A stretch of 64,000 bases of DNA from an uncultured Prevotellaceae bacterium (GTDB taxonomy: Bacteria > Bacteroidota > Bacteroidia > Bacteroidales > Bacteroidaceae), in the NCBI GenBank assembly GCA_900316315.1, contig ONCK01000015.1:1-64000 (forward strand), given 5' to 3'. This document shows, one piece after another, positions 1-9,291 of the stretch; within the stretch, counting starts at the first letter, position 1, and every line of letters starts with the position of its first letter. The notes under the pieces are model-generated. The model was not told the DNA's origin. It ran no database searches and saw only the letters and a list, made by a program, of their open reading frames with translations. Both the position numbers and the translations under genes were made by a program.

Positions 1-63
1 ATCACGGGAGTATGCCCGTTCATGTACTGAGGTTGAAAATGTATGGATCTGTCTTCATACGAA

Positions 64-105
64 ATCTCCCCCGTACCCTCATGGTCGTCGGGGTACGGGG
101 GAGAT
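64..105. terminator. Strong inverted repeat, probable terminator or 3' stabiliser
   Basis: A perfect 15-base inverted repeat (arms 64-78 and 91-105, 12-base loop) starts about 20 bases beyond the reconstructed end of the leftward pseudogene that stops at 126. There is no long T run on either side, so it could be a terminator, a bidirectional barrier or an mRNA 3' stabilising hairpin. Confidence 0.55.
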
Positions 106-125
106 GCTGATTTAGACAGGACCGG

Positions 126-1849
126 TCAGGCGGCTATCTTTTGCGTATCTTCTTACCGCCGCGGATATGGATGCCGGCGGGCAGGGAGTTGAGATCCGTG
201 CCGCGGTCTATGCCCTAGAGGTCGTAGATGCGCATCGTGCCGTCATTATCCTTCAGGATGATTTTTCCACGCCGGTGGTGATGCCGGAGAATACGCTGCC
301 CATATTGGGATGGGCAAGCCCCATGCCCGTAGAGCAGAGATAGGCCCTGAAGGGCGGGATGTAAGCGGTCACATCCTTCTCCTTCATCACTTTCTTCCAG
401 TTGCCGTCGTCCTGCATGATGTAGGCACCCAGGCTGTCGGCCTCGCTGTTGAGTACCGTCCTGAGCGTACCCGCCATGCTGATGTTGCCTGCCTGCACGA
501 CCGTCTTCTGACTGTAGCCGATGCGCTCCGTGCTCTCATTCATCATGATCAGATACGGCATGAAGGCTACGAGGGAATCATTGCCCTCGAGCTGATTGAA
601 TATCGCGTTGCCACCACTGGACATCTTACCCACAAGGCCGCCGCATTTGCCCGATAACGCTCCTGTCATGCTGCCGGAGCAGTGGTCTATGGTGACGGGC
701 TCGTTCTTCGCGATGCCCAGGAGGCTGGCGGCACACATGCCGGTGGAAGAGATGCTGCCAGTCACGGTGAGGTTGCGGATCGTAGCGCCTATGGCTGAGA
801 AGAAGGGAGCGGTGTAGTCACCACCGCTGAGCCCGAGGACGATGGAATGACCGTTGCCTTCAAAGGTGCCTTTGTACGCATTAAGAACCGTGCCCACCCT
901 TGTAGTGACGGGGTCGGTGATGTCGGTGGTGAGCGTACCAGTGATGCTGACGTTGCCGCTTTTCACCTGCTGGCAGAACTTCTCCCAGTCGGCCTTGCTG
1001 GCGATGCGCATCTCATTGTTCACCGTCACCTTGTATGAGAGCTTCTTATCGGCGTACAGGCTGGTCTGGGGCAGGGTAGCGGTGATGGTAGCCGTCTTGC
1101 CGTAGCCCGTGCCACCAAATACTATCTTGCCGTTCTCTAACTTCGCGACGCTTTCGTCGCTGCTCGTCCAGCTCACGCTGCCGGTATAGTCAGCAGGCAG
1201 ACCCTGCAGAGTGGGGGCATCCGCCGTATCCCACGCATTTATCGTGATGGTGGAACTGTTGCTCAGCGAGGCGGGCTGCACATTACGCACAGTGAACTTC
1301 GCGCTGATGGAATACTTCACGAAATTGTTGTCTGCCGACCAGGTGGCGGTGACGGTGGACGTACCCGCCTTGACAGCTGTAGCGACATTACCATCTTCCG
1401 CATTATACTCGAGACGCACCACCCCGGAGGGTTTGTAGGAATACTTAGCGCCGCTCACCGCGAGGCCCGCACTCGAGCTCGTAATACAGTACCTTACTTT
1501 CTCGCCTACTTTGAGTTCGTAAGCACTGCTGGTAAACTGGTAGTCGCGCTTCGCAAACTTGCAGACCACCAATATCGTACGACACTTAAACTGGTCGCCG
1601 CTGCGGTTGTGAGTGCGGAATGTGACGCTCTGCAGGGGATTGTCATCGGTATTCTCAAAGAGCATGTTGTTGTCTTGGTATTTATCCGCCAGGTCGCCCA
1701 CATAATTGTCCATGGATGTCTTGTCCCAGTTCCTGGAATAGCCCGAATTCTGTATCTCGAGGCGGTTTATTTCCTCGTCATTGCTGTATTTGCCGCATCC
1801 TTCGGTATCACAGCGCCCCTGCACTCAGAATAAGCGTAGTTATTCTCAT
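126..1849 (-). pseudogene. Secreted Ig-like (BIG2-type) surface protein, frameshifted
   Basis: The open central part (253-1824, about 523 codons) resembles Prevotella-type surface proteins: Ig-like beta modules (for example YTGSVSWTSSDESVAKL) followed by a stretch with repeated Gly-Gly-Leu-Val-Gly-like motifs. Three lesions are visible. The N-terminus lies in another frame: an ATG at 1849 gives MRITTLILSAGAL, a signal-peptide-like start that runs into TGA, while the body reads from a GTG directly after a stop. At the 3' end a run of five A (one base short) shifts the frame. The frame beyond it encodes a typical sorting tail (DGTMRIYDL, then LPAGIHIRGGKK) down to a stop at 126-128, but that tail is itself interrupted by TAG at the codon after IYDL. 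A -7 box TAATTTTG on the minus strand (1895-1902) could still drive it. Loss of function is inferred; sequencing error could explain individual lesions. Confidence 0.7.
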
Positions 1850-2039
1850 CTATATGTATTCCGTCTTTGATACTTCCGACAGGTACATCAGGAACAAAAT
1901 TACGATAACTCCCAAGTGTTTTTCTGTTTTTTTTGCGTTCAAATTGTTCCTTTTCATCGAAATTCACTCCCTAAAAAACCTACTCCCTAAGCCCACCTAA
2001 AACTGTTCACATGTGCTGATTGGATATGGGAAAAATCGC

Positions 2040-2047
2040 TAACTTTG
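2040..2047 (+). promoter_or_regulatory. -7 box of the LuxR-type gene
   Basis: TAACTTTG matches the Bacteroidetes -7 consensus exactly. A TTG at 2020-2022 is 17 bases upstream, slightly short for a -33 element. The box lies inside the longest possible reading frame of the next gene, which argues that translation starts downstream, at 2137. Confidence 0.55.
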
Positions 2048-2136
2048 CAGCAAGGCCATTTCAGCCCGTCTGTTGCTTCATAGGCCCGGCATTTGGAGAG
2101 GGGACGGAAGGCACAACGAACAGAAAGATTAGGGAT

Positions 2137-3165
2137 ATGACAATCCATCCGTTTTTTACTTTTTTTCGCGACCTCTTGCACGCTCGCGCAGACAACGCCA
2201 TCGAGCGTCAGCGTGTCACAGTCTATCTGCTCCACGTCATCCTTGTAGTTGTGACTGTAGCCATGCAGTTCTTAGGCATGGGAGGATCACAGCAACCCTT
2301 GCCGCTCACTGTCAGCGGCTTTCATCTGCTGGTCTGCCTTGTGGCATTTGCGCTGTTTCTGGCCCGCCGGCTCACGGTGCCGCAGGCATTGACCATTGTC
2401 ACCATTGTCTCTCAATGCTGCATCGCCGTACGTTGCTTCTTCTTGGCCAGCACGCAGCAGGACCCTCACTATCTACAACTTATCCTCGGTAACCAAGTCT
2501 TTACGGTCCTTGCTGTGTTTTTTCTTGTGATGGCCTTCGTGAAGATTACGCCTTTCATCATCACGACAATCAGCCTGGCCACCTATACGCTTACGGCCGC
2601 TTATCTGCATACGCCTGCGCTGTGGCGCGTGTTTTGCTTCTTCGTATTCGTCGAGTTCTTTATCTGTGTGGTGGGAGAAATCTTGCGACGCAACGTATTG
2701 AGCGTGTCGGATGAAAACAGGGACCTGCATTATTGGGAGTCGGCGCTGATGCGTGCCGTCCAGCTTAACAGGCGAGAGATAGAAGGCTATTTGCGGATGA
2801 GCAGCAACAGCAATCCCACGTCTGACGACGTGGACCGTCTCTTTGCCATGTTCTCTCCACGGTCGCAGTGCAACATCATCAATACCGTGCGCCTCTATCT
2901 GAGAAGCCACTTGGCCAATAACAGCAGGATAAACGAGCTCTTTTCCGGTCTCACTAAGTCGGAGCGGAATGTCTGCAGCCTTGTCCTTCAAGGCAAGAAG
3001 CGCAGTGAGATCTGTCAGTTGCTGGGCAAGTCGGAGAAAAACATTGACGTAGTCCGCACGCATGTGCGTCGCAAGTTGAACGTACCGCAAGGTGAGGACC
3101 TGCAGCAGTTTCTCGTCGAGTGGTTAGAGGAGCATGGCAATCCACTCGTCGAGGAAGACAAATGA
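2137..3165 (+). CDS. Membrane-anchored LuxR-type transcriptional regulator
   Basis: About 342 residues from the ATG at 2137. The frame stays open upstream to 2020, but the promoter-like box at 2040 makes that start unlikely. The first 170 residues hold about five hydrophobic helices (for example VYLLHVILVVVTVAMQFL). A linker follows, then a C-terminal LuxR/GerE helix-turn-helix (LFSGLTKSERNVCSLVLQGKKR then SEICQLLGKSEKNIDVVRTHVRRKL split across the two helices). By architecture it should bind DNA from the membrane, perhaps sensing envelope state; no phosphoacceptor domain is visible. It is divergent from the broken surface-protein gene, so it may once have regulated it. That link is inference from position only. 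Confidence 0.75.
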   Translation: MTIHPFFTFFRDLLHARADNAIERQRVTVYLLHVILVVVTVAMQFLGMGGSQQPLPLTVSGFHLLVCLVAFALFLARRLTVPQALTIVTIVSQCCIAVRCFFLASTQQDPHYLQLILGNQVFTVLAVFFLVMAFVKITPFIITTISLATYTLTAAYLHTPALWRVFCFFVFVEFFICVVGEILRRNVLSVSDENRDLHYWESALMRAVQLNRREIEGYLRMSSNSNPTSDDVDRLFAMFSPRSQCNIINTVRLYLRSHLANNSRINELFSGLTKSERNVCSLVLQGKKRSEICQLLGKSEKNIDVVRTHVRRKLNVPQGEDLQQFLVEWLEEHGNPLVEEDK

Positions 3166-3188
3166 AGTTTCCGACATACCTATTTATA

Positions 3189-3229
3189 TATAGGCAGAAT
3201 AGAACCTGATTATATTATAGGCAGAATAG
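3189..3229. repeat. Short direct repeat TATAGGCAGAATAG, two copies
   Basis: Two identical 14-base copies (3189-3202 and 3216-3229), 27 bases apart, lie between the LuxR-type gene and the transposase relic. They could be a regulatory repeat or debris at the edge of the insertion scar. Confidence 0.5.
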
Positions 3230-3264
3230 TTATATTTAACGTGAGTTCGATGAATTTAGAACAA

Positions 3265-3722
3265 AGTAAGTTAGCAATCAAAGGAACGTTCCACAGCAAT
3301 GGAGGGCTTCTTGGGAAAAAACGATATACAGCCTAGGCCGCCAGAGTATTGAGAGTATTGACCACGAAGTTCTCGACGCTTCTGTGCCCCGAATGCCCAC
3401 CTGGGCAATGTTCTTCAACTCATCATCGACGGTTTCTATGATGGTTCTCTTTCTAAGCAAGAGCTTGTCGGACACCCTCATCAAGGCTCCTTTCATGTTG
3501 TTCTTCAGTTTGGTTATCAATTATATCCCGTCCACAAAGAGACGCTGGAACAAGTCCTTACCGATATATTCTTTGTCACCGACAAGTTTGCCATAGAGCT
3601 CTTCCACGAATGCCTTGTAGTCCAGTGGTTTTCTGTCGTCAACATCCCCGGGTGTAATCAGAAGTTCTACAACTCACCTTTCATTATAGACCAGATGAAA
3701 TTTGAAGCCGAAGAACCATCCC
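3265..3722 (-). pseudogene. IS982-family transposase, C-terminal remnant
   Basis: Read leftward from about 3722 in one frame the sequence gives GWFFGFKFHLVYN, a stop, then ELLITPGDVDDRKPLDYKAF, GKLVGDKEYIGKDLFQ, another stop, then LITKLKNNMKGALM and LLLRKRTIIETVDDELKNI. A frame change then gives HSGHRSVENFVVN and PKKPSIAVE. This order matches the catalytic and C-terminal parts of IS982-family DDE transposases. At least two in-frame stops and two or three frameshifts are present and the N-terminal half is missing, so it cannot be active. It abuts the fragment of a MATE gene on the opposite strand. Confidence 0.8.
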
Positions 3723-3723
3723 A

Positions 3724-3996
3724 TGGAGCATTTGCATCCCGCTGATCAGTATGGCCGCATTTATATGGGAAGGCATCCTCATCGGGCTTACACAGACACG
3801 CGCGATGCAACTTACACTCGTCATTGCGACAAGCATATACTTCACCCTGCTGCATTTTGTCGGCCATCTCTGCAGGGATACCAATTAAGTCCCATGGATA
3901 GTGTTTGCTGCCTATCTCTTCGCAAGAAGCCTGATACAGACTATCCTCTGGCTCAAGATCTGCCATCAGATAGGAGTATGCAGTCGTCTAGCCTGA
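3724..3996 (+). pseudogene. MATE-family efflux transporter, C-terminal fragment
   Basis: The plus strand from about 3724 encodes PLISMAAFIWEGILIGLTQT, then RAMQLTLVIATSIYFTLLHF, an in-frame TAA, then VPWIVFAAYLFARSLIQTIL, ending with TGA at 3994-3996. This is the pattern of the last helices of MATE multidrug exporters. No upstream part of such a gene occurs in the window; the 5' side is replaced by the IS982 remnant. The likely history is insertion followed by deletion and decay. Confidence 0.65.
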
Positions 3997-4095
3997 CATC
4001 ATAATGGCATGAGGCTCCTTCCTGTCTAATACAAACAAAAAACACACAGTCCAATACGCCAAATAAGTGTCTTTCGGAAAAAAAAGGATATTCCC

Positions 4096-4126
4096 TTTGC
4101 CATTAAACAAGAAAAGTGTACTTTTG
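4096..4126 (+). promoter_or_regulatory. Promoter of tRNA-Lys
   Basis: TTTG at 4096-4099, 19 bases, then TACTTTTG at 4119-4126: a full match to the Bacteroidetes promoter consensus. The tRNA begins about 45 bases downstream. Confidence 0.75.
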
Positions 4127-4171
4127 CATTCGCTTATAGTTCTGTAGTCGCCTAGACTAAAGGCATGAGCA

Positions 4172-4244
4172 GATCCGCTAGCTCAGTTGGTAGAGCACAA
4201 CACTTTTAATGTTGGGGTCTTGGGTTCGAACCCCAAGCGGATCA
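4172..4244 (+). tRNA. tRNA-Lys (anticodon TTT)
   Basis: Cloverleaf of 73 bases: acceptor GATCCGC pairs with GCGGATC, D arm GCTC/GAGC, anticodon stem CAACA/TGTTG with loop CTTTTAA giving TTT, T arm TTGGG/CCCAA with TTCGAAC. CCA is not encoded. A terminator follows directly. Confidence 0.95.
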
Positions 4245-4248
4245 CTTG

Positions 4249-4286
4249 ATCGCTAAGTCAGTCTCTCTTGACTTGGCGATTTTTTT
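4249..4286 (+). terminator. Terminator of tRNA-Lys
   Basis: Twelve-base stem (ATCGCTAAGTCA with TGACTTGGCGAT, one G-U pair), loop of 8, then six T (4281-4286). Confidence 0.9.
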
Positions 4287-4637
4287 GATGAAATGCACCG
4301 GCATTAGGACTTCCTCGTATCCAGCAATTTTATCGAGAGTAGGAACGCCTTATATCTGTCTACCAAGGCTCACAACGCCTTTTCCCAGACAGCACATCTT
4401 TATTCATTCTTCAAGTCCAACAGTCATAGCCGCTTTTCTCTTTGTCACTCCCCGCTCCTGCTCCACGCCGCATGCGCTATCTCCCGACGCCTCAGCTCTA
4501 TCGAGTCAGCCGCGATATCCACGAGGAGCATAATGTCGCCAGTAAGCATCCCTCTGTAATCTCAGAGATGCATACTCTCTTGCAAGACATCAAGCAAGAC
4601 AGGCAACAACTGTCCGTTGCCAAATAGGAGTTTACTA
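4287..4637. other. Intergenic stretch without recognisable genes
   Basis: Short open frames occur on the plus strand (one ends near 4627), but none has a convincing protein signature or promoter. Confidence 0.5.
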
Positions 4638-4669
4638 CAAAAAAAGAAGAGGATTCCACATCCTCTTCT
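4638..4669 (-). terminator. Terminator of tRNA-Arg
   Basis: On the minus strand AGAAGAGGAT pairs with ATCCTCTTCT around a 5-base loop (arms 4645-4654 and 4660-4669), followed by a run of T (A at 4638-4645 on the plus strand). Confidence 0.85.
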
Positions 4670-4681
4670 CCTCTTGCTGAG

Positions 4682-4755
4682 TGACCTCGCAGGGATTCAA
4701 ACCCTGAACCTGCTGATCCGTAGTCAGCTACTCTATTCAGTTGAGCTACGAGGCC
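4682..4755 (-). tRNA. tRNA-Arg (anticodon ACG)
   Basis: Minus strand, 74 bases: acceptor GGCCTCG pairs with CGAGGTC (one G-U), anticodon stem GCTGA/TCAGC with loop CTACGGA giving ACG, T arm CAGGG/CCCTG. Discriminator A; CCA not encoded. Confidence 0.93.
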
Positions 4756-5267
4756 TCATTGTTTGTTTGCGAGTGCAAAGGTAATATATTTTTTTATACT
4801 GCGTATCATTTGGGACGTTTTTTTTCATTCTATTTCTTCAAAACCCACGTTTTTTCCCCTTTCTACACCCAAATTCCAATAATGGGTGACTCTGTTGTTG
4901 TACCTTAGTCACAAATTCAACTTCTCTGACAAAGTTCACACTTCCCAGCGTTAAGACGGCCACCGTTCAACTCTTCCAAAGCAAGGCTTTCATATATACT
5001 GATACTGTCTGAACGTCTACACGCAAAACAGCAATTTCTCATTACTGCAAATCAGAAGACGCTGATTCCGTGAAGCCGCCAACTCAATCATGGCCATCTA
5101 TACCTACTCCCGCATAATTGAGACATGAGCGCAAAGGCCATACTTTGCAACCGGAAGCAGTACCGGATATATTTCCTCCAATATCTACTCTCCCAGGCTA
5201 CATATAAAAAAGGAGGACGCCAGCCTTCCGAAGCCCATCTCTTGTTCGCCGAGGAGGCCGCATATAA
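4756..5267. other. Intergenic stretch without recognisable genes
   Basis: About 510 bases between tRNA-Arg and the GAPDH terminator. I see no open frame with family features, no tRNA and no clear repeat. Confidence 0.5.
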
Positions 5268-5303
5268 TAAAAGGATGCCAGCACCCTGAAAGTACTGGCA
5301 TCC
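5268..5303 (-). terminator. Terminator of the GAPDH gene
   Basis: On the minus strand GGATGCCAG pairs with CTGGCATCC around a 13-base loop (arms 5273-5281 and 5295-5303), followed by TTTT. It lies 34 bases past the gap stop codon. Confidence 0.85.
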
Positions 5304-5337
5304 CCTAATAAATCGAGACTAGCCCCGAAATGTGTCT

Positions 5338-6405
5338 TTACTTGCCGAGCTCAGCGAAGTACTTGATTGTACGTACCATCTGGGAGGTATAAGAGTTCTC
5401 GTTGTCGTACCAAGAAACAACCTGTACCTCATAGGTGTCGTCGTCAAGCTTGACAACCATGGTCTGAGTGGCATCGAAGAGAGAACCGTAGCGCATGCCC
5501 AGGATATCGCTGGAGACGATCTCTTCCTCGTTATAGCCAAAGCTCTCGTTAGCCTCAGCCTTCATAGCTGCATTAACGCTCTCTACAGTAACGTCCTTAC
5601 CCTTAACAACAGCATAGAGCAGAGTGGTAGAACCATCGGGTACAGGCACACGCTGTGCAGCACCGATCAGCTTACCATTAAGCTCAGGAAGTACGAGGCC
5701 GATAGCCTTAGCTGCGCCAGAAGAAGCAGGAGTGATGTTGCAAGCACCAGCACGGCTACGACGGAGGTTACCCTTGCGCTGAGGACCATCGAGAATCATC
5801 TGGTCGCCCGTGTAGGCGTGGATGGTCTGCATGATACCAGCCTGGATAGGATACTTATCGTTGAGAGCCTTTGCCATAGGAGCCAAGCAGTTAGTCGTGC
5901 AAGATGCAGCGCTGATAATCTGGTCGTCCTTTGTCAGAGTCTTATTGTTAACGTTGAATACGATAGTCTTGAGATCATTGCCTGCAGGAGCAGAGATGAC
6001 GACCTTCTTGGCACCAGCCTTGATGTGAGCCATGCTCTTATCCTTGGAAGTATAGAAACCGGTGCACTCGAGTACTACGTCGATGTCCAGAGCGCCCCAA
6101 GGCAGATTAGCTGCATCCTTCTCCTTGTAAATCGTGATCTTCTTGCCATCTACAGAGATGAAACCAGCTGCTTCCTTGCCATTCTCTGTGAAAGGAGTAT
6201 CATCATAAGAAACCGTATGAACGGGCTTCTCACCAATGATACCCTGATAACCACCGTGAGTGGTATCATACTTCAGAAGTTGAGCCAGCATCTTGGGGCT
6301 TGTGAGATCGTTGATGGCAACTACATCATAACCCGGAGCTGCAAACATCTGACGGAATGCGAGACGGCCGATACGACCGAAACCGTTAATTGCTACTTTT
6401 ACCAT
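5338..6405 (-). CDS. gap: Glyceraldehyde-3-phosphate dehydrogenase, type I
   Basis: 355 residues. The NAD-binding Rossmann start [11 protein letters not shown] is at residues 4-14. The active-site motif SCTTNC puts the catalytic cysteine at about residue 169, and the histidine partner lies in the following HAYTGDQ stretch. The C-terminus [16 protein letters not shown] is typical. The enzyme oxidises glyceraldehyde 3-phosphate to 1,3-bisphosphoglycerate in glycolysis. It is a single-gene unit with its own terminator. A minus-strand -7 box TAACTTTG (6515-6522) lies about 110 bases upstream and overlaps the divergent mscL promoter. It is slightly longer than the usual 335-340 residues. Confidence 0.97.
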   Translation of the reverse strand: MVKVAINGFGRIGRLAFRQMFAAPGYDVVAINDLTSPKMLAQLLKYDTTHGGYQGIIGEKPVHTVSYDDTPFTENGKEAAGFISVDGKKITIYKEKDAANLPWGALDIDVVLECTGFYTSKDKSMAHIKAGAKKVVISAPAGNDLKTIVFNVNNKTLTKDDQIISAASCTTNCLAPMAKALNDKYPIQAGIMQTIHAYTGDQMILDGPQRKGNLRRSRAGACNITPASSGAAKAIGLVLPELNGKLIGAAQRVPVPDGSTTLLYAVVKGKDVTVESVNAAMKAEANESFGYNEEEIVSSDILGMRYGSLFDATQTMVVKLDDDTYEVQVVSWYDNENSYTSQMVRTIKYFAELGK

Positions 6406-6511
6406 TTTACTTAATGTTTTTATAAAGGTTTATACAAACTTGCGTCGTAACTTCTAACTCTATTTCTAACCTTTCAGGAAGGCCTCAGTGAGAACTTTTC
6501 CTGCTAAGCGG

Positions 6512-6542
6512 TTGCAAAGTTACAAATCATTTTCTAATTTTG
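6512..6542 (+). promoter_or_regulatory. Promoter of mscL
   Basis: TTG at 6512-6514, 20 bases, then TAATTTTG at 6535-6542. The minus-strand gap -7 box (6515-6522) sits inside the same segment, so the two divergent promoters overlap. Confidence 0.7.
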
Positions 6543-6637
6543 TACGCACAAACAGTATTAAATTTTTAGAAATCAGCAAGGTGCAAACCAGACATCGCAA
6601 ATCAAGCATTCATTTTTAACCTACACTTATATCTATC

Positions 6638-7060
6638 ATGAGTAAATTTCTGACTGAATTTAAGCAATTTGCCATGCGTGGCAATGTAATCGACATGGCT
6701 GTCGGTGTCATCATCGGCGGTGCTTTTGGCAAGATCGTGAGCAGTATCGTAGATGATATCCTCATGCCGCCTATTGGATGGCTGATTGGCGGCGTCAATT
6801 TTTCCGACCTTAAGATTACGCTCCCCTCCATGGAAATTCCCGGCGTAGAAAAAGTCGCTGAAGCCACGATTAATTATGGCAATTTCATCCAAAACTTCAT
6901 AGACTTCCTTATCATCTCCTTCTGCGTCTTCCTGCTCGTCAAGGGCATCAATATCCTAAGCAAGAAGAAAGAGGAAGAGTCCAAGCCTGAGACGCCTCCA
7001 GAGCCATCCAACGAGGAGAAGTTGCTCACCGAAATACGCGACTTGCTTAAGCAGAAATAG
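6638..7060 (+). CDS. mscL: Large-conductance mechanosensitive channel MscL
   Basis: 140 residues, normal for the family. The N-terminal [20 protein letters not shown] holds the amphipathic S1 helix and first pore helix (TM1 about residues 14-40). TM2 is about residues 78-100 ([19 protein letters not shown]). A charged, proline-containing linker and the C-terminal helix [16 protein letters not shown] follow. It forms a homopentameric inner-membrane pore that opens at high membrane tension and releases solutes on osmotic downshock. It is transcribed alone, divergent from gap. Confidence 0.96.
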   Translation: MSKFLTEFKQFAMRGNVIDMAVGVIIGGAFGKIVSSIVDDILMPPIGWLIGGVNFSDLKITLPSMEIPGVEKVAEATINYGNFIQNFIDFLIISFCVFLLVKGINILSKKKEEESKPETPPEPSNEEKLLTEIRDLLKQK

Positions 7061-7461
7061 CCTGCGCTCCCCCCAAATTAGAGGGAAGAAAATAGCGGCA
7101 TGACAGCCGCCTTACCTCACCCCCTCCATCGACAAGCACCCAATAGGTCGGCAGAAAAAATCGCCGGCAGGATAAAGAATGCTGAGGAAATTAAACGCTT
7201 ACGGGATAAGAAGCGCCAGTAAAAACGTTCACAGGATGCCGACAAAATAGGACAGAGACAAAGATAGGAGACACCTTATAAAGGGTCTCCTATCTTCGTT
7301 TAAACCTGTATATGTTCTCAGGACACGATGCCTACATTATCCTGAAGGCTGTCTCTTTTGTGAGTATGCACGAGACAAATACCCAAGTCCTTGCTTTTAC
7401 CGCCAGCTGCCTTTTACCTGGCAGATGAGGATAACGTGTGGCCGCACATCCCAGATGGAAC
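7061..7461. other. Intergenic stretch with one hairpin
   Basis: No gene is recognisable. The only structured element is the hairpin at 7262-7297, listed separately. Confidence 0.5.
7262..7297 (+). terminator. Probable terminator between mscL and rpmE2
   Basis: Twelve-base perfect stem (arms 7262-7273 and 7286-7297), followed by CGTTT. The T run is weak and it lies 200 bases past mscL, so assignment to that gene is tentative. Confidence 0.6.
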
Positions 7462-7716
7462 TTACTTGTGCTGTGCCTTACCGTAGCGGCTCATAAACTT
7501 GTCCACACGACCTGCAGTATCGACAAGCTTAGACTTTCCGGTGTAGAAAGGATGTGACGTATTTGAGATTTCAAGTTTGACGAGCGGATAGGTCTCCCCC
7601 TCAAACTCAATCGTATCATTGGTCTTGCAGGTAGATCTTGAGAGGAACATGTCACCGTTGCTCATATCTTTGAAAACTACCGGACGATACTCTTTGGGAT
7701 GAATGTCTTGCTTCAT
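7462..7716 (-). CDS. rpmE2: 50S ribosomal protein L31 type B
   Basis: 84 residues starting [20 protein letters not shown] and containing [20 protein letters not shown], both hallmarks of L31. The zinc-binding cysteine set of type A L31 is absent (one isolated Cys only), so it is the zinc-independent B form, which is about 80-90 residues. Role: large-subunit protein at the central protuberance bridging to the small subunit. It has its own promoter, with TAACTTTG and an upstream TTTG 21 bases away (7801-7833). Confidence 0.95.
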   Translation of the reverse strand: MKQDIHPKEYRPVVFKDMSNGDMFLSRSTCKTNDTIEFEGETYPLVKLEISNTSHPFYTGKSKLVDTAGRVDKFMSRYGKAQHK

Positions 7717-7800
7717 TTGTTGTATTATTTATTTGTTTGATTTCAGTACAGATAAGCCTTAGAGTAAACCTTAGCATCCTCCATAAGGCTAAAAGCGGTG

Positions 7801-7833
7801 CAAAGTTACAACTTTCTGAGAGAACAACGCAAA
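7801..7833 (-). promoter_or_regulatory. Promoter of rpmE2
   Basis: Minus strand: TTTG (CAAA at 7830-7833), 21 bases, TAACTTTG (7801-7808). The start codon is about 85 bases downstream. Confidence 0.65.
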
Positions 7834-7883
7834 AATTGTTGTGTTTTTTTACTTTACAGCCTTTTTTGTAGAGACTAAAACAG

Positions 7884-7891
7884 TACTTTTG
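7884..7891 (+). promoter_or_regulatory. -7 box four bases before the DUF3256 start codon
   Basis: TACTTTTG ends at 7891 and the ATG is at 7896. Transcription would begin at or next to the start codon, giving a leaderless mRNA. No well-spaced TTTG is seen upstream (the nearest is 15 bases away). Confidence 0.5.
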
Positions 7892-7895
7892 CAGT

Positions 7896-8651
7896 ATGAA
7901 TCATCTAAAGACCCGTATTTTCCCCTTTACTATACATCAGAGGCTGTCCATCGCTCTCTTTAGCCTGGCCATTACTTTGTCCGCCTCCGCAGTGCCGACA
8001 AATTACAGCGTCAAGCGTGAAGTATCCGTGACGGCAATGGCTTCCTCCGCCTCCGCAACCAGTGTAGGGGCGTCCCAGCACAACCTGCGCGACTTGATCA
8101 AAGAGATGCCGGACAGCATCCTCCCTCTACTGACCCACTCCAGCCGACTGGATCTGCTGGATTATGCTGCCAGCGGCATGACGGCACGCGTCAAAGGCGT
8201 AACAGGCGAGCCCTGCCAGCTCATCTCCATCACAGACCGGTACATGTCCCTTGAGGAGTCCTCCTCCACGCGGGTCGAGATGCTGCTGCTTGAGCAGAAG
8301 TTGCTGAACAAGCAACTGATCTGCTTCATCCGGACTTATCTCAACCCCATGCCCGAGAGCGAAGTCTCCTTTTACTCCTCCGACTGGCAACCCCTGCGCG
8401 CCGCGCGCTATCTGGCCACTCCCCGACCGACAGATTTTCTCATATTGCCTACCGGAGAGACCCTTGCAGAGCGCCAGCAAGCCCTGAGCAGCACCGGCGT
8501 GCCGATGATTTCCGCCCAGGTCAGAGCGTCCGGCAATCAGCTCGTCTGGCATATCTGTCTTGATGAAGGATTTACGGACATCAAAGAGCGCCTGAAGCCT
8601 TATCTCAAGGACGAGATTATCATGCAGTGGGATGGCAATCGGTTTAAGTGA
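7896..8651 (+). CDS. DUF3256 family exported protein
   Basis: 251 residues. A signal peptide is evident (basic start, hydrophobic core LSIALFSLAITLSASA, cleavage about residue 32). The mature part contains IKEMPDSILPLLTHSSRLDL and DYAASGMTARV, the signature region of the Bacteroidales DUF3256 family, whose function is unknown. The later part has CFIRTYLNPMPESEVSFYSS, so it is probably an all-beta/alpha periplasmic or envelope protein. It stands alone; the promoter -7 box lies only four bases before the ATG. Confidence 0.75.
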   Translation: MNHLKTRIFPFTIHQRLSIALFSLAITLSASAVPTNYSVKREVSVTAMASSASATSVGASQHNLRDLIKEMPDSILPLLTHSSRLDLLDYAASGMTARVKGVTGEPCQLISITDRYMSLEESSSTRVEMLLLEQKLLNKQLICFIRTYLNPMPESEVSFYSSDWQPLRAARYLATPRPTDFLILPTGETLAERQQALSSTGVPMISAQVRASGNQLVWHICLDEGFTDIKERLKPYLKDEIIMQWDGNRFK

Positions 8652-9291
8652 AAAAATTTCCTCACAGCTCTCAATACCCCCGCGCTCTCGCCTACGGATA
8701 TCAGCCCTTACCTCATTTGGATTTCCACACACCCATCTGTGGCGTATCCAAACTGCTATTCCTTCGCCCTTAATATGCGTAAAAGTCCTGCACTCTCTCC
8801 TATGATGGATTTAGCATCATCGGTGCATTGGCCTTTCGAGGAAGGATATCCCTCGATTTTTGCTCCCTGAGTCGCAGCTGAGGGCATCGTGCGCCTTTGT
8901 CGCCTGATGCCTCATTGAGACCCTGTTGCTTGCAGCGACCGTTGTTGCCTTCCTGGTCAGCTCATGAGCGACTCCTCTCGCCAACGGACCCGGCGGGACG
9001 AAGCGAGACGAGGCCGCTTTTCCCATTAAGCTTTGCGATGAAATAGACATCTCTCCCCAGCATAGGCGCTTCTACTACCTCCATACGGCTGACGCAAGGG
9101 TCTCTTCGCCCGATACTTCTCCTCAACTCGCCTTATAGCCTATCCCTATGACACCTCTCGGTCCTCGATTTGATGGCTCAGCGCCGCAGCATGGCATCAA
9201 ACACAACACGTCCCCGCCTCCGATGGGGAGACAGGGACGGTGCTGATTGGTATCGCGTTGGCCTGCGGCTTTGCGCGGGCCGGGCTACAAA
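8652..9291. other. Long intergenic stretch, no gene seen
   Basis: 640 bases between two genes on opposite strands whose 3' ends face each other. Short open frames (for example minus 8817-9050) have arginine-rich, low-information translations and no family resemblance. Confidence 0.5.

Noticed and set aside
5332-6414. Long open frame (360 codons) on the plus strand opposite GAPDH
   Set aside because: It is a shadow of the GAPDH gene: same extent, no family resemblance, and GAPDH has all its catalytic motifs on the minus strand.
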